Source: Paralteromonas sediminis (lineage in GTDB: Bacteria; Pseudomonadota; Gammaproteobacteria; Enterobacterales; Alteromonadaceae). Taken from it: DNA of 64,000 bases. Below are positions 18,182 through 27,409 of this stretch, piece by piece (position 1 is the first letter of the stretch; the number at the start of each line of letters is the position of its first letter). The translations under genes were made by a program, and so were the position numbers. The stretch is taken from positions 744,001 to 808,000 of the forward strand of contig NZ_RPOK01000002.1 in the NCBI RefSeq assembly GCF_003820355.1, read 5' to 3'. The notes under the pieces are model-generated. The model did no database searches. It was given only the letters and a program-made list of their open reading frames with translations, and was not told the origin of the DNA.

Positions 18182-19374
18182 GGAAACTGCGAATAAGTCC
18201 TACAGTATAGGTAACAAGCGAGACTTTTTGCTGGCATCTTAAATTTTAAACGCTCAATTTTCAATTTTGGCCAATATACTGCCGTTTTAGGCCGGGTTTC
18301 GACCTAATTCCGGGCTATTCCCGGATTTCAGACAGATCTTGGCTGTCGTCGTAACATCTGGTCCACTTTAAACAGGTTCGCCAAGGTGAATAGCATGGCA
18401 AACTGTGAGTCATTTTTCGTCAGTCCTTTATAGCGTGCTTTGATAAAGCCGAACTGACATTTGATGAGCCGGAATGGGTGCTCAACTTTTGCCCGGATGC
18501 TGGCTTTTAAATATTCGATGTTGATGATAGTTTTGTTTTTACGGGGATGCTTTTTCAGTGCCCGAACTTTTCCGGGACGCTCAGCAATCAGCCATTCCAC
18601 ATCCTTTTCTTTAAGTTCTTCACGCTTTTCCGCGCCTTGATATCCAGCATCGCCAGAGATGAACTCTTCATCGCCATGCAACAGGTTCTTCATCTGATTC
18701 AGGTCATGTTCGTTGGCGGCGGTGGTCACCAGCGTATGGGTCAGGCCACTCTTGGCATCCACACCAATATGGGCATTCATACCGAAGTGCCAATCATTGC
18801 CTTTTTTAGTCTGATGCATGTCCGGGTCACGTTCACTCTTTTTATTTTTCGTGGAGCTGGGGGCTTCAATAATCGTGGCATCGACCAATGTACCCTGCGT
18901 CATCATCACACCGCACTCCGACAACCATTGGTTGACCGTTTTGAATAATTTGCGAGTCAGCCTGTGCTTTTCCAGCAAGTGACGGAAGTTCATAATGGTA
19001 GTGCGGTCAGGAATAGCTTTATCCAGTGACAGTTGCGCAAACTGACGCATCGAAGCTATTTCATATAACGCATCTTCCATCGCTTCATCACCGAGGCTAT
19101 ACCATTGCTGCATACAATGAATGCGAAACATGGTCTCAAGCGCATATGGACGTCTGCCGTTACCTGCTTTAGGATAAAAGGGTTCAATCACTTGCAGCAG
19201 TTGAGACCATGGCAGCAGGTTATCCATTCTGGTTAAGAAAATCTCTTTTCTCGTCTGGCGGCGTTTGCTAGAAAACTCACTATCGGCAAAAGTTAACTGT
19301 CGGCTCATGGGTGGTAATAGCTGTGATTTACTATGCTGCTATGATCTCACATCGGGGACTTATTCACATCTTCC
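18182..19374 (-). mobile_element. IS5-family insertion sequence, intact transposase
   Basis: Ends are GGAAACTGCGAATAAGTCC (18182-18200) and the inverted GGACTTATTCACATCTTCC (19356-19374), 16 of 19 matching. They resemble the known IS5 terminus. The 4-bp flanks are CTTG on the left and TTAG on the right; they do not match each other, so no target duplication survives. The right end sits inside an Rhs-type coding frame, whereas the left flank carries no Rhs sequence. This suggests an IS-adjacent deletion or recombination between copies. Confidence 0.88.
18328..19308 (-). CDS. IS5-family transposase
   Basis: A 326-aa DDE transposase. The N-terminal DUF772-type region ([20 protein letters not shown]) is followed by the catalytic core: [14 protein letters not shown] (first Asp), [13 protein letters not shown] (second Asp) and the [17 protein letters not shown] block holding the Glu of the YREK-like motif. 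The frame is intact and full length for the family. A decayed relative lies about 2.7 kb downstream; the two agree closely at the C-terminus. Confidence 0.93.
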   Translation of the reverse strand: MSRQLTFADSEFSSKRRQTRKEIFLTRMDNLLPWSQLLQVIEPFYPKAGNGRRPYALETMFRIHCMQQWYSLGDEAMEDALYEIASMRQFAQLSLDKAIPDRTTIMNFRHLLEKHRLTRKLFKTVNQWLSECGVMMTQGTLVDATIIEAPSSTKNKKSERDPDMHQTKKGNDWHFGMNAHIGVDAKSGLTHTLVTTAANEHDLNQMKNLLHGDEEFISGDAGYQGAEKREELKEKDVEWLIAERPGKVRALKKHPRKNKTIINIEYLKASIRAKVEHPFRLIKCQFGFIKARYKGLTKNDSQFAMLFTLANLFKVDQMLRRQPRSV

Positions 19375-19859
19375 TTAGAAATAGAGTATATTCGCCGAAA
19401 TTAGGAAGATTCCTACAGCAAGATCCGATGCGTTTTAGAGCTGGTGATCTCAACATGTATCGATATGCAAGTAATCGTTATTTGAACTTTACTGATCCTC
19501 TTGGTCTTCAATGTGGTCCAAGATGGATGGGTGATAGTATGAATTCAATCGGAAGATTTAACGCAAAAGAAGCGTGTCGAGCGCATGACGATATATATGA
19601 TGATGGCATACTTGACGGAGATGATCCTAACTATCCATTAGACCCTAACTTAATACACGATGGTTGGTATTTTCCTGAAGGTAATGGTGAGAGATATGGA
19701 CCCGCTTACCGTTTAGGAGACGAGCTACCTAGAAGTGAGGCGGATACCATGTTCCTTGATACTATGAGAGCGAATAACCCAGGTATATGGGGGCAAACAT
19801 TCTCGTTCTTCTACTACTCTTTGGTTTATTTCTTCGGCTGGTTGTTTTGGTATGAATAA
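19311..19859 (+). CDS. 5'-truncated Rhs toxin tail with phospholipase A2-like domain
   Basis: The frame starts at a GTG inside the IS end and reads into a genuine Rhs core end ([16 protein letters not shown] to DPLGL, residues 24-66). True Rhs sequence starts at 19375; everything upstream is lost. The variable tail after DPLGL starts CGPRWMGD and has [11 protein letters not shown] (88-98), the CxxHDxxY-type motif of phospholipase A2, then [11 protein letters not shown] (142-151), like the second PLA2 helix. The Cys pair usual in those two helices is replaced by Ile and Ala together. The C-terminus is very aromatic and hydrophobic. I infer a lipid-attacking toxin tail. Without the Rhs shell it cannot be delivered normally. 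Base composition is more AT-rich than the surroundings. Confidence 0.65.
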   Translation: MVIAVIYYAAMISHRGLIHIFLRNRVYSPKLGRFLQQDPMRFRAGDLNMYRYASNRYLNFTDPLGLQCGPRWMGDSMNSIGRFNAKEACRAHDDIYDDGILDGDDPNYPLDPNLIHDGWYFPEGNGERYGPAYRLGDELPRSEADTMFLDTMRANNPGIWGQTFSFFYYSLVYFFGWLFWYE

Positions 19860-20931
19860 GATAGTTAGGAAACTTACTGTTAAGTTATCGTTTAGCGCTC
19901 TAGCACTGATTACTTCCATATCCTATTCTGAGGAGCTAGATCCGACAATAAACAAGCTTAATGAAGTAACCTTACCCGGCAATGGCGCCATTAGCTATGG
20001 TGGCGCCTATCCTCGAGAAAGAGGCTTTTTTGTTAATGTTCATATCCGTAATAAAGACAAGACCCTGACAGCGAAAGAGGAAAATAGTACTAAAAGAGGT
20101 TATTTTATTGAAACACTTTCGTCTGAGCTGAAGTTTTCACTCAAGGAATATGAAGGTAGGGAAATTCAGCTTACAGACTATAAAACGAAGAAGCCTTACT
20201 CAGCTTTTTTAAAGTATCAAGAGCAAGGCCAAAAGAAGTTTATTAACCATTTAGGAGAACAGTTAGAGCTTCCGTACACATCATCGAACTATTTCACAAC
20301 CTCACCTAGTGGATTAATAAACTATTTATACACACAAGATGAGGGCCACGTAAAGGTAATGCATGCAACAACGGGGGAAGTAATTAATTCGATAGACCTG
20401 AAGGTTAGATATCCTAAACTTTACCCAAATAGGCTTAACCTTCAAATCATCAACAACCAGCCATACTTGACCGGCCAAGGCACTGTTATAAAGATTAACA
20501 ACCAACTTGGTGAAAACGCATCAACAGAAGTAACGTTTAGTGACACAGATTACTCAAGTCTTGTGGTATTGGATGATGAACTATATCTAGCCTACAAGCC
20601 GTATTGTATTCTGTATTTATGTCCCGGTTGGTTATCTACATATACCCCAAAGTCAAAGCTACAATTAGATAAAGTTGGCATTGATTTTCGCCTCTCAGGT
20701 TTATCTCATGCTAAAGGTGATAACGGAGTATTGATACACGCTTCGGCGATGAGATCAGAGTACGATCGGCTATTAATATATATCGGAAGAAATGGAAAGA
20801 TATACACGCTAGATAGTGAAGATATAGTCGGCATATTTGCATACAATTCAAAATCAAAAACGTTCTTAGTAAGACTGAAAGCAAAAGACAAATACTCAAT
20901 TAGGCTAGGTATAATTGAAATAGACCTTTAA
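19852..20931 (+). CDS. Secreted protein, candidate immunity partner of the Rhs tail
   Basis: A 359-aa protein starting inside the last codons of the Rhs tail (8-bp overlap in ATGAATAA), so translation is coupled. It has a basic start and hydrophobic signal peptide (RKLTVKLSFSALALITSIS, cleavage near SYSEE), pointing to the periplasm. The rest is beta-rich with many Tyr/Leu-Asn segments and no family I recognise; one Cys pair is CILYLC. In Rhs and type VI systems the gene directly after a toxin tail usually encodes immunity. A periplasmic immunity protein is what a phospholipase effector would need. Function is inferred from position only. Confidence 0.5.
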   Translation: MNKIVRKLTVKLSFSALALITSISYSEELDPTINKLNEVTLPGNGAISYGGAYPRERGFFVNVHIRNKDKTLTAKEENSTKRGYFIETLSSELKFSLKEYEGREIQLTDYKTKKPYSAFLKYQEQGQKKFINHLGEQLELPYTSSNYFTTSPSGLINYLYTQDEGHVKVMHATTGEVINSIDLKVRYPKLYPNRLNLQIINNQPYLTGQGTVIKINNQLGENASTEVTFSDTDYSSLVVLDDELYLAYKPYCILYLCPGWLSTYTPKSKLQLDKVGIDFRLSGLSHAKGDNGVLIHASAMRSEYDRLLIYIGRNGKIYTLDSEDIVGIFAYNSKSKTFLVRLKAKDKYSIRLGIIEIDL

Positions 20932-21083
20932 TGAATTATCAGTATCTGTTTGAAGGAAATGAAAGGTTAACGCTTTGGTTTTCTAACCCAAAATGAAGCT
21001 GGGCTTTTTATAGCTTGCATTATTCCTTTTCTTTGGCGCTTTACTGAACGTAACTTAACAAAAGTATCGTTTTTTTTACTAGG

Positions 21084-21102
21084 GAAACTGCGAATAAGTC
21101 CC
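21084..21102 (+). repeat. Orphan IS5-type terminal inverted repeat
   Basis: GGAAACTGCGAATAAGTCC, identical over 19 bases to the left end of the IS at 18182, preceded by CTAG (a favoured IS5-type target). No transposase sequence adjoins it. The next bases, CTGA, match the inner side of the right-hand IS ends, so it may be a remnant right end of a lost copy. Confidence 0.8.
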
Positions 21103-21141
21103 TGAAAATAGTTTATTAAACTTTCTCATTTTAAGATCCTT

Positions 21142-21630
21142 TTATTTATTTACAAATCTTCCTAATACAATACTCTCTTTAACAGTCATGTCTTTATTTT
21201 CCCTTACATTTTGCACAGTGCTCACAGATAAGGAGTGATGTTGTTCGCAAGTAACTGACATATTGACTTGGGCATCATAACAAAATTGCTCAATCGATAT
21301 GTCAAATTCTGAAGCCAGTGCTTCAATCAAGTTTACAAGATTTTGCCCTCTAACTCCCCTGAGCACATTATTTTCAATCTCCCAAGTACGTATAAATCCG
21401 CTTATGTCAGGCAATGAATCACTTGGAATGATGTTATTAGGTTCATAAAAACAAGCTTCGCTCTTAATAAGATTTTTAGGGAGTGCAAACTCTTTAAAAG
21501 AGCCGTTAAAATCCATCCAGTCCTGAATTGTCCGTTGTCCTTCTTTGCATTCATTAGCAAAAACAGAGAAACAGAAACAGAAACAGAACAGAAAAAGAGA
21601 AATTAGTGAACTAGAAGTTGCATTTTTCAT
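21142..21630 (-). CDS. Secreted protein of unknown function
   Basis: A 162-aa protein from the ATG at 21630, which has AAGGAT about seven bases upstream; a longer frame from 21666 adds 12 residues before the signal peptide. The signal is very hydrophobic, with an unusual alternating Phe-Cys run (LFLFCFCFCFSVFAN) encoded by a hexanucleotide repeat. The mature part has four Cys and no motif I know. It lies between an orphan IS end and a decayed IS, near the Rhs tail, so it may be another orphan immunity or cell-surface protein from the same patch. Confidence 0.55.
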   Translation of the reverse strand: MKNATSSSLISLFLFCFCFCFSVFANECKEGQRTIQDWMDFNGSFKEFALPKNLIKSEACFYEPNNIIPSDSLPDISGFIRTWEIENNVLRGVRGQNLVNLIEALASEFDISIEQFCYDAQVNMSVTCEQHHSLSVSTVQNVRENKDMTVKESIVLGRFVNK

Positions 21631-21816
21631 ACATAATATCCTTATTAGTAATGACCGCAGTTCCAATTTAGCAGTTCAAAATAGTTTTTCAAGCAAAAAT
21701 CAGTTATTCCTAAATTTTCTATTCCATCCTGATTAAAAAAAAGGAATATAAAAATAAAGCTCAATGAGTATGAGAAAGGAACCTAAGTTTAAAAAGCTGC
21801 CACTGAGGGGTTCTAG

Positions 21817-22994
21817 GGAAGATGCGAATAAGTCCTGCAATTTAGAGCTTTAGCGAGGCTCTGCGCTCGCCGTCTAATTTTTGAACGCTAAAATTCCAAT
21901 TTCGACCGATATACTGCCGTTTTAGGCCAGATTTCGGCCCTGTTACGGGCTAATCCCGGATTTCAGACAGATCTTGGCTGCCGTCGTAACATCTGGTCTC
22001 CTTTGAACAGATTCGCCAAGGTGAATAGCATGGCTAACTGGGAGTCATTTTTCACCAGTCCTTTGTAGCGAGCTTTGATAAACCCGAACTGACATTTGAT
22101 GATACGAAACGGGTGCTCTACTTTTGCCCGGATGCTGGCTTTCAGGTATTCGATATTGATGGCTGTTTTGTTCTTGCGTGGATGCTTCTTCAGTGCACGG
22201 ACTTTGCCGGGACGCTCGGCAATCAGCCATTCAACATCCGTATCTTGAAGCTCTTCCCGCTTCTCTGCGCCCTGATATCCGGCATCGCTAGAGATGAACT
22301 CCTCGTCGCCGTGCAACTGGTTCAGGTCATGCTCGTTGGCGGCGGTGGTCACCAGCGTATGGGTGAGACCGCTCTTAGCATCTACACCAATATGGGCTTT
22401 CATGCCGAAGTCCATTCATTGCCTTTCTTGGTCTGATGCATATCCGGATCACGTTTATTCTTTTTGTTTTTAGTGGAGCTGGGGGCTTCAATAATCGTGG
22501 CATCCACCAGTAAACCCTGTGTCATCATCACACCGCAGTCCGACAGCCACTGGTTGACGGTTTTGAATAATTTGCGAGTAAGCTTATATTTTTTCCAGCA
22601 AGTGCCGAAAGTTCATGATGGTGGTGCGGTCTGGAATGGCTTTATCCAGCGACAATTTTGCGAACTGACGCATTGACGCAATTTCATATAATGCGTCTTC
22701 CATTGCTTCATCCCCAAGGCTTTACCAATGCTGCATACAGTGAATGCGAAACATGGATTCTAATGAATAGGGGCGGCGACCATTACCCGCCTTGGGATAG
22801 AAAGGCTCTATCACGTCCGGCAGTTGAGACCACGGCAGCAGGTTGTCCATCCGGGATAAAAATATCTCTTTACGGGTCTGGCGGCGCTTGCTGGAAAACT
22901 CACTATCGGCGATAAATTATTGGCTCATGGACACTAGTGGTTGTGATTTGCTGTACCGCTATGATCTCACATCAGGGACTTATTCGCATCTTCC
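21817..22994 (-). mobile_element. Decayed IS5-family element
   Basis: Ends GGAAGATGCGAATAAGTCC (21817-21835) and its perfect inverted copy (22976-22994), flanked by CTAG and CTAA. Internal sequence is clearly related to the intact IS at 18182-19374. The ends are better preserved than the transposase, which is broken several times. Confidence 0.88.
21963..22928 (-). pseudogene. IS5-family transposase pseudogene
   Basis: Aligns with the intact transposase but is dead. The fourth codon is a stop (Met-Ser-Gln-stop). A Tyr codon after the conserved MQ-H-W is now TAA. An extra T near 22590 and a lost base near 22415 shift the frame. A 12-bp in-frame deletion near 22315 removes four residues. The C-terminal 150 codons (from 22415 down) remain open and still show the [12 protein letters not shown] block. 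Confidence 0.9.
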
Positions 22995-23403
22995 CTAAAA
23001 TACTCTACGCATTTATCACTTCGCTCAATTTCGATTTTAATCGAGACAGGTGTTTTAAGTGAGGTGTCGTAAACTCTGTCACAATCGTCAAATTCTGGAA
23101 CACGTTGACGCAATCTAGATTACAAAAAATATTACTGCTATAAGTTAGACACTAACGCTTTTAACACCACTATCTATAATTTCTCACACCTTATTCAAAG
23201 ACGCTGATACTTTTTCTAACCTGTCCCCCCCTATTACCCTTTCCACCGAAATATTTAATTCATTAAGTATTTGAGAAATGAAACTACTTGCCTGTTCGGA
23301 GTTTTCGTTGGCTCGAGAGTCAATGTCTTAGCAACAATATCACTGTGTTTTTTGTTTCATGATAGACTTTGACGCTAATTCCTCAATTAAGCAGCATTCA
23401 ATT
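22995..23403. other. Intergenic stretch with a possible decayed frame
   Basis: No intact gene. On the minus strand, codons 23327-23184 stay open for 48 codons and read as an ordinary soluble helix-rich segment (ENSEQASSFISQILNELN), ending at TGA, but no start codon lies before the upstream stop. It may be the tail of a gene destroyed by IS activity. Confidence 0.3.
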
Positions 23404-23619
23404 ATGGATCAGCAGCCTAACAACCCTTTACACGGGCTAACCTTAGAAAAGATAGTGACTCAATTACAGGAACACTATGGTTGGGAAGGTTTACATTATC
23501 GTATAAGAATAAATTGCTTCAACAATGATCCATCAGTTAAGTCAACGCTAAAATTTTTGAGAAAAACACAATGGGCGAGAGAAAAAGTAGAGCAATTATA
23601 TATACAAACATTCTCTTAA
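23404..23619 (+). CDS. VF530 family DNA-binding protein (DUF2132)
   Basis: A 71-aa protein from the ATG at 23404. The sequence [25 protein letters not shown], followed by [27 protein letters not shown], is the whole VF530/DUF2132 domain, a small helical fold reported as DNA-binding. The frame stays open to an ATG at 23359, but the family normally begins right before the QPNNPLHG block, so I use the later start. No clear Shine-Dalgarno is seen for either. It stands alone between the decayed IS and the convergent sucD. Confidence 0.85.
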   Translation: MDQQPNNPLHGLTLEKIVTQLQEHYGWEGLHYRIRINCFNNDPSVKSTLKFLRKTQWAREKVEQLYIQTFS

Positions 23620-23707
23620 TAGTGATTAGACGTGGTGCACGTCATGGTTTAACCAACGGCTAAATACTTGGTTTTTTCTAAATGTCGAAAGTGCATTTAG
23701 CATTCAT

Positions 23708-23743
23708 AAAAAAACCGCTACCCGATAAAAAGTAGCGGTTTTT
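23708..23743. terminator. Rho-independent terminator after sucD
   Basis: Stem CCGCTAC / GTAGCGG with a 10-base loop, flanked by an A-run on the left and T-run on the right, so it works for the minus-strand suc transcript and for the facing VF530 gene. Confidence 0.88.
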
Positions 23744-23766
23744 AATTTTTGTTTTAGCAGGTTAGC

Positions 23767-24639
23767 TTACCAACCTGTCGCTTCGCGAAGTGCCTTGCCG
23801 ATATCAGCCAATGAACGTACTGTTTTCACACCCGCTGCCTCTAGCGCTGCAAATTTCTCATCAGCAGTGCCTTTACCGCCAGCGATAATTGCACCAGCGT
23901 GGCCCATACGCTTACCTGGAGGTGCAGTGACACCTGCAATGTAAGATACGACAGGCTTAGTTACGTTTTCTTTAATAAACGCAGCCGCTTCTTCTTCAGC
24001 TGTTCCACCGATTTCACCAATCATCACAATCGCTTCTGTGCCATCGTCTTCCTGGAACAATTTCAAGATATCGATAAAGTTTGAACCTGGGATGGGATCA
24101 CCACCGATACCTACACACGTAGACTGTCCAAAACCTTCATCAGTAGTTTGTTTTACCGCTTCGTACGTAAGTGTACCAGAGCGAGAAACAATACCCACTT
24201 TACCAGGCTTGTGAATATGGCCAGGCATGATACCAATTTTACACTCTCCAGGTGTGATAACACCCGGGCAGTTTGGACCGATCATTCGTACGCCCTTTGC
24301 TTCAACGTATTCTTTAACGTAAAGCATATCCAAAGTAGGAATACCTTCAGTAATACAAACGATAAGTTCGATGCCCGCATCAGCCGCTTCAACAATTGAA
24401 TCCTTACAGAAAGGTGCTGGAACATAGATAACCGTTGCCGTTGCGCCAGTCGCTTCTACTGCCTCGCGTACTGTATTAAATACAGGCAAACCTAGGTGCT
24501 CAGTGCCGCCTTTGCCCGGCGTCACACCGCCAACCATTTGCGTACCGTACTCAATCGCTTGCTCTGAGTGGAACGTGCCTTGCCCACCAGTAAAACCCTG
24601 GCAGATAACCTTAGTGTCTTTATTGATCAAAACTGACAT
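23767..24639 (-). CDS. sucD: Succinyl-CoA synthetase, alpha subunit
   Basis: A 290-aa TCA-cycle enzyme subunit that converts succinyl-CoA to succinate with nucleotide triphosphate formation. The N-terminal CoA-binding Rossmann fold begins [20 protein letters not shown]. The phosphorylated active-site His lies in [17 protein letters not shown] near the C-terminus, and [17 protein letters not shown] is conserved. Length equals the E. coli protein. The start overlaps the sucC stop by one base (TAATG), so the two are translated together. A terminator follows. Confidence 0.97.
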   Translation of the reverse strand: MSVLINKDTKVICQGFTGGQGTFHSEQAIEYGTQMVGGVTPGKGGTEHLGLPVFNTVREAVEATGATATVIYVPAPFCKDSIVEAADAGIELIVCITEGIPTLDMLYVKEYVEAKGVRMIGPNCPGVITPGECKIGIMPGHIHKPGKVGIVSRSGTLTYEAVKQTTDEGFGQSTCVGIGGDPIPGSNFIDILKLFQEDDGTEAIVMIGEIGGTAEEEAAAFIKENVTKPVVSYIAGVTAPPGKRMGHAGAIIAGGKGTADEKFAALEAAGVKTVRSLADIGKALREATGW

Positions 24640-25805
24640 TATTTGCCCTCCGCTGCTTTAACAACTTGCTGAGCGGCGTCTGTTAGACTGCTTGCAGCAA
24701 TAATATCAAGGTCAGAATTAGCAAGTACTTCACGACCTAGTTCAGCATTTGTACCTTCTAAACGCACAACTACAGGCACGTTTACGCCAACTTCCTTCAC
24801 AGCACCGATAATGCCTTCAGCAATCATGTCACAACGAACAATACCACCGAAAATATTGACCAATACCGCTTTCACATTGTCATCTGACAAAATGATTTTA
24901 AATGCTTCGGCAACACGTTCTTTTGTCGCACCGCCGCCAACATCGAGGAAGTTAGCAGGCTGACCGCCGTGCAAATTAACGATATCCATCGTTCCCATAG
25001 CAAGACCCGCACCGTTAACCATGCAGCCTACGTTGCCATCAAGTGCAACATAGTTAAGCTCCCACTGTGCAGCATGTGCTTCACGCGCGTCTTCTTGCGA
25101 AGGATCGTGCATATCTTTTAGCTTAGGCTGACGATATAGCGCATTGCTGTCGATACCAACTTTCGCATCTAGGCAGTGCAAGTTGCCGTCATCTTTAATA
25201 ACAAGCGGGTTGATTTCAATAAGTGCTACATCCAGCTCTTCAAACATTTTCGCCAAACCTAAGAAGATTTGTACGAATTGCTTAATTTGAACACCTGACA
25301 AACCAAGTTTGAACGCCATTTCACGTGCTTGATAAGGCTGAGGACCAACGATAGGGTCGATTTCAGCCTTAAGGATTTTTTCAGGCGTCTCTTCAGCTAC
25401 GGTTTCAATCTCAACACCACCTTCAGTAGAGGCCATGAAGACAACACGACGTGTTGTGCGGTCAACCACTGCACCCAAGTACAGTTCGTTGGCGATGTCT
25501 GTGCAAGATTCGACCAAGATTTTGCTTACTGGTTGCCCTTTCTCGTCGGTTTGGAAAGTAACCAAGTTTTTACCCAACCAGCTTTCCGCAAAAGCACGAA
25601 TCTCGTCTTTATTTTTAACTAGCTTAACGCCGCCCGCTTTTCCGCGTCCGCCGGCGTGTACCTGACACTTGACAACCCACTCAGAGCCGCCAATGCGGTC
25701 TGCTGCTTCTACTGCCCCTTGAGGCGTATCTGCTGCGTACCCTTCAGAAACAGGTAGACCGTATTCTTTGAATAACTGTTTACCCTGATATTCATGCAAA
25801 TTCAT
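24639..25805 (-). CDS. sucC: Succinyl-CoA synthetase, beta subunit
   Basis: A 388-aa ATP-grasp subunit, full length. It opens [19 protein letters not shown]. The nucleotide-binding segment is [19 protein letters not shown] and the phosphate/Mg region runs [16 protein letters not shown] and [15 protein letters not shown]. It partners SucD (one-base overlap). A hairpin terminator lies between it and the upstream sucB, so sucCD may also be expressed from its own promoter in the 110-bp gap. Confidence 0.97.
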   Translation of the reverse strand: MNLHEYQGKQLFKEYGLPVSEGYAADTPQGAVEAADRIGGSEWVVKCQVHAGGRGKAGGVKLVKNKDEIRAFAESWLGKNLVTFQTDEKGQPVSKILVESCTDIANELYLGAVVDRTTRRVVFMASTEGGVEIETVAEETPEKILKAEIDPIVGPQPYQAREMAFKLGLSGVQIKQFVQIFLGLAKMFEELDVALIEINPLVIKDDGNLHCLDAKVGIDSNALYRQPKLKDMHDPSQEDAREAHAAQWELNYVALDGNVGCMVNGAGLAMGTMDIVNLHGGQPANFLDVGGGATKERVAEAFKIILSDDNVKAVLVNIFGGIVRCDMIAEGIIGAVKEVGVNVPVVVRLEGTNAELGREVLANSDLDIIAASSLTDAAQQVVKAAEGK

Positions 25806-25864
25806 GGTGTTTCTTTCCGATTTTCATTAACAGAACAGTCGCTTTTGCGACCTATTTAAGAGAA

Positions 25865-25889
25865 CGAAAAAATGCGGTAAATACCGCAT
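25865..25889 (-). terminator. Terminator between sucB and sucC
   Basis: An 8-bp perfect stem ATGCGGTA / TACCGCAT with a 2-base loop. On the minus strand it is followed by TTTTTCG. It comes 27 bp after the sucB stop and would end or reduce the sdh/sucAB transcript ahead of sucCD. Confidence 0.8.
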
Positions 25890-25915
25890 CTTTTCACGTT
25901 ACTCATATTTACGTA

Positions 25916-27400
25916 CTACACGTCCAATAATAGGCGAGTAGGATCTTCTAGCATTTCTTTTACTGTCACCAAGAAGCCAACAGACTCTTTACCATCGATA
26001 ATACGGTGGTCATAGGACAGTGCCAGATACATCATTGGTAGAATTTCAACTTTACCATTCACCGCCATAGGACGATCCTGAATTTTATGCATACCCAGGA
26101 TTGCACTTTGAGGCGGGTTGATAATAGGTGTAGACATTAAAGAACCAAACACACCACCATTAGTAATGGTAAAGTTACCGCCTTGCAGCTCTGCCATAGA
26201 AAGCTTGCCGTCACGGCCTTTAAGTGCCAATTCTTTAATGCCTTTTTCTACTCCCGCCATGCCCAGTGCGTCCGTGTCTTTAAGAACCGGCGTCACTAAG
26301 CCGCGAGGCGTAGATACAGCAATAGAAATGTCAAAATAGTTGTGATAGACGATATCGTCGCCGTCTATTGATGCATTCACTTCTGGGAAGCGTTTTAATG
26401 CTTCTGTTACAGCTTTAACGTAAAACGACATGAAGCCCAAACGAATACCGTGGCGCTTCTCAAAGCTTTCCTGATACTGTTTGCGAAGATCCATGATAGG
26501 TTTCATGTTCACTTCGTTAAATGTAGTGAGCATTGCTGTTGAGTTTTTCGCTTCAAGAAGTCGATTGGCAATGGTTTTGCGCAAACGTGTCATTGGCACG
26601 CGTTTCTGACTTCTTTCACCTGCGGCTACTGCAACTTCAGGAGCGGCGGCAGCAGGAGCAGACGATGCTGGCGCGGCTTTAAGGTGTTTTTCAACATCTT
26701 CTTTAGTAATACGGCCGCCCTTTCCAGAGCCCTTAATATTAGAAGGGTCAATGCCTTTTTCAGCAAGCAAACGTCGCACAGATGGGCTAAGTACATCAGC
26801 ATCGCTGTCGTCAGATTCAGCAGCGGGGGCAGAATCTGCTTTCGCAGCCCCAGACGCGCCTTCTACAAACTTGCCAATCACTTCTTCTGCGGTAACAGTA
26901 GCGCCCTCTTCAGCTAGAATTTCAGCCAAGACACCATCACCAGGCGACACCACCTCAAGAACTACTTTGTCAGTTTCAACATCAACCAGATTTTGATCAC
27001 GACTCACTGACTCACCGGCTTGTACGTGCCAAGTTGCGATGGTGGCATCAGCAACCGATTCGGGTAACACTGGTACGCGAATCTCAACTTCTTTTCCGCT
27101 TGCGGCAGGGGCATCATCAGAGGCTTCTTGTTTATCGTCTGAAGCTGGCGCTGCTGCGGCACCACCTTCTTCCAACGATGCTATCACTTGTTCACCAAGC
27201 ACCGTAGCGCCTTCTTCATTCATTATCTCACCGATCACACCGTCAGCCGGTGCAACGACTTCTAGCACGACTTTGTCGGTTTCTATATCTACAAGGTTTT
27301 GGTCGCGCTTAACGCTGTCGCCTGCTTTTACATGCCAGGTTGCGATGGTGGCATCTGCAACTGACTCAGGTAGCACTGGAACCTTTATTTCTATTGCCAT
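25916..27400 (-). CDS. sucB: 2-oxoglutarate dehydrogenase E2 with two lipoyl domains
   Basis: A 494-aa dihydrolipoyl succinyltransferase of the 2-oxoglutarate dehydrogenase complex. It is about 90 residues longer than the E. coli enzyme because the lipoyl domain is duplicated: ETDKVVLEV occurs near residue 42 and again near residue 150, each in nearly the same [18 protein letters not shown] frame. Ala/Pro-rich linkers follow each. Next are the E1/E3-binding domain ([18 protein letters not shown], then [11 protein letters not shown]) and the catalytic domain ending with [16 protein letters not shown], whose His-Asp pair is the active site. It follows sucA by nine bases. Confidence 0.96.
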   Translation of the reverse strand: MAIEIKVPVLPESVADATIATWHVKAGDSVKRDQNLVDIETDKVVLEVVAPADGVIGEIMNEEGATVLGEQVIASLEEGGAAAAPASDDKQEASDDAPAASGKEVEIRVPVLPESVADATIATWHVQAGESVSRDQNLVDVETDKVVLEVVSPGDGVLAEILAEEGATVTAEEVIGKFVEGASGAAKADSAPAAESDDSDADVLSPSVRRLLAEKGIDPSNIKGSGKGGRITKEDVEKHLKAAPASSAPAAAAPEVAVAAGERSQKRVPMTRLRKTIANRLLEAKNSTAMLTTFNEVNMKPIMDLRKQYQESFEKRHGIRLGFMSFYVKAVTEALKRFPEVNASIDGDDIVYHNYFDISIAVSTPRGLVTPVLKDTDALGMAGVEKGIKELALKGRDGKLSMAELQGGNFTITNGGVFGSLMSTPIINPPQSAILGMHKIQDRPMAVNGKVEILPMMYLALSYDHRIIDGKESVGFLVTVKEMLEDPTRLLLDV

Positions 27401-27409
27401 TGTTGTTCC

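Noticed and set aside
18547..18948. 133-codon open frame antisense to the transposase
   Set aside because: Composition is that of an antisense shadow and the same region is fully explained by the transposase.
20931..20996. 21-codon frame directly after the candidate immunity gene
   Set aside because: Overlaps the stop by one base but is too short and has no support; may be the start of a lost gene.
21766..21846. Short plus-strand frame interrupted by the decayed IS
   Set aside because: Starts ATGAGTATGAG and can be joined across the IS to about 38 codons, but has no ribosome site and no recognisable content.
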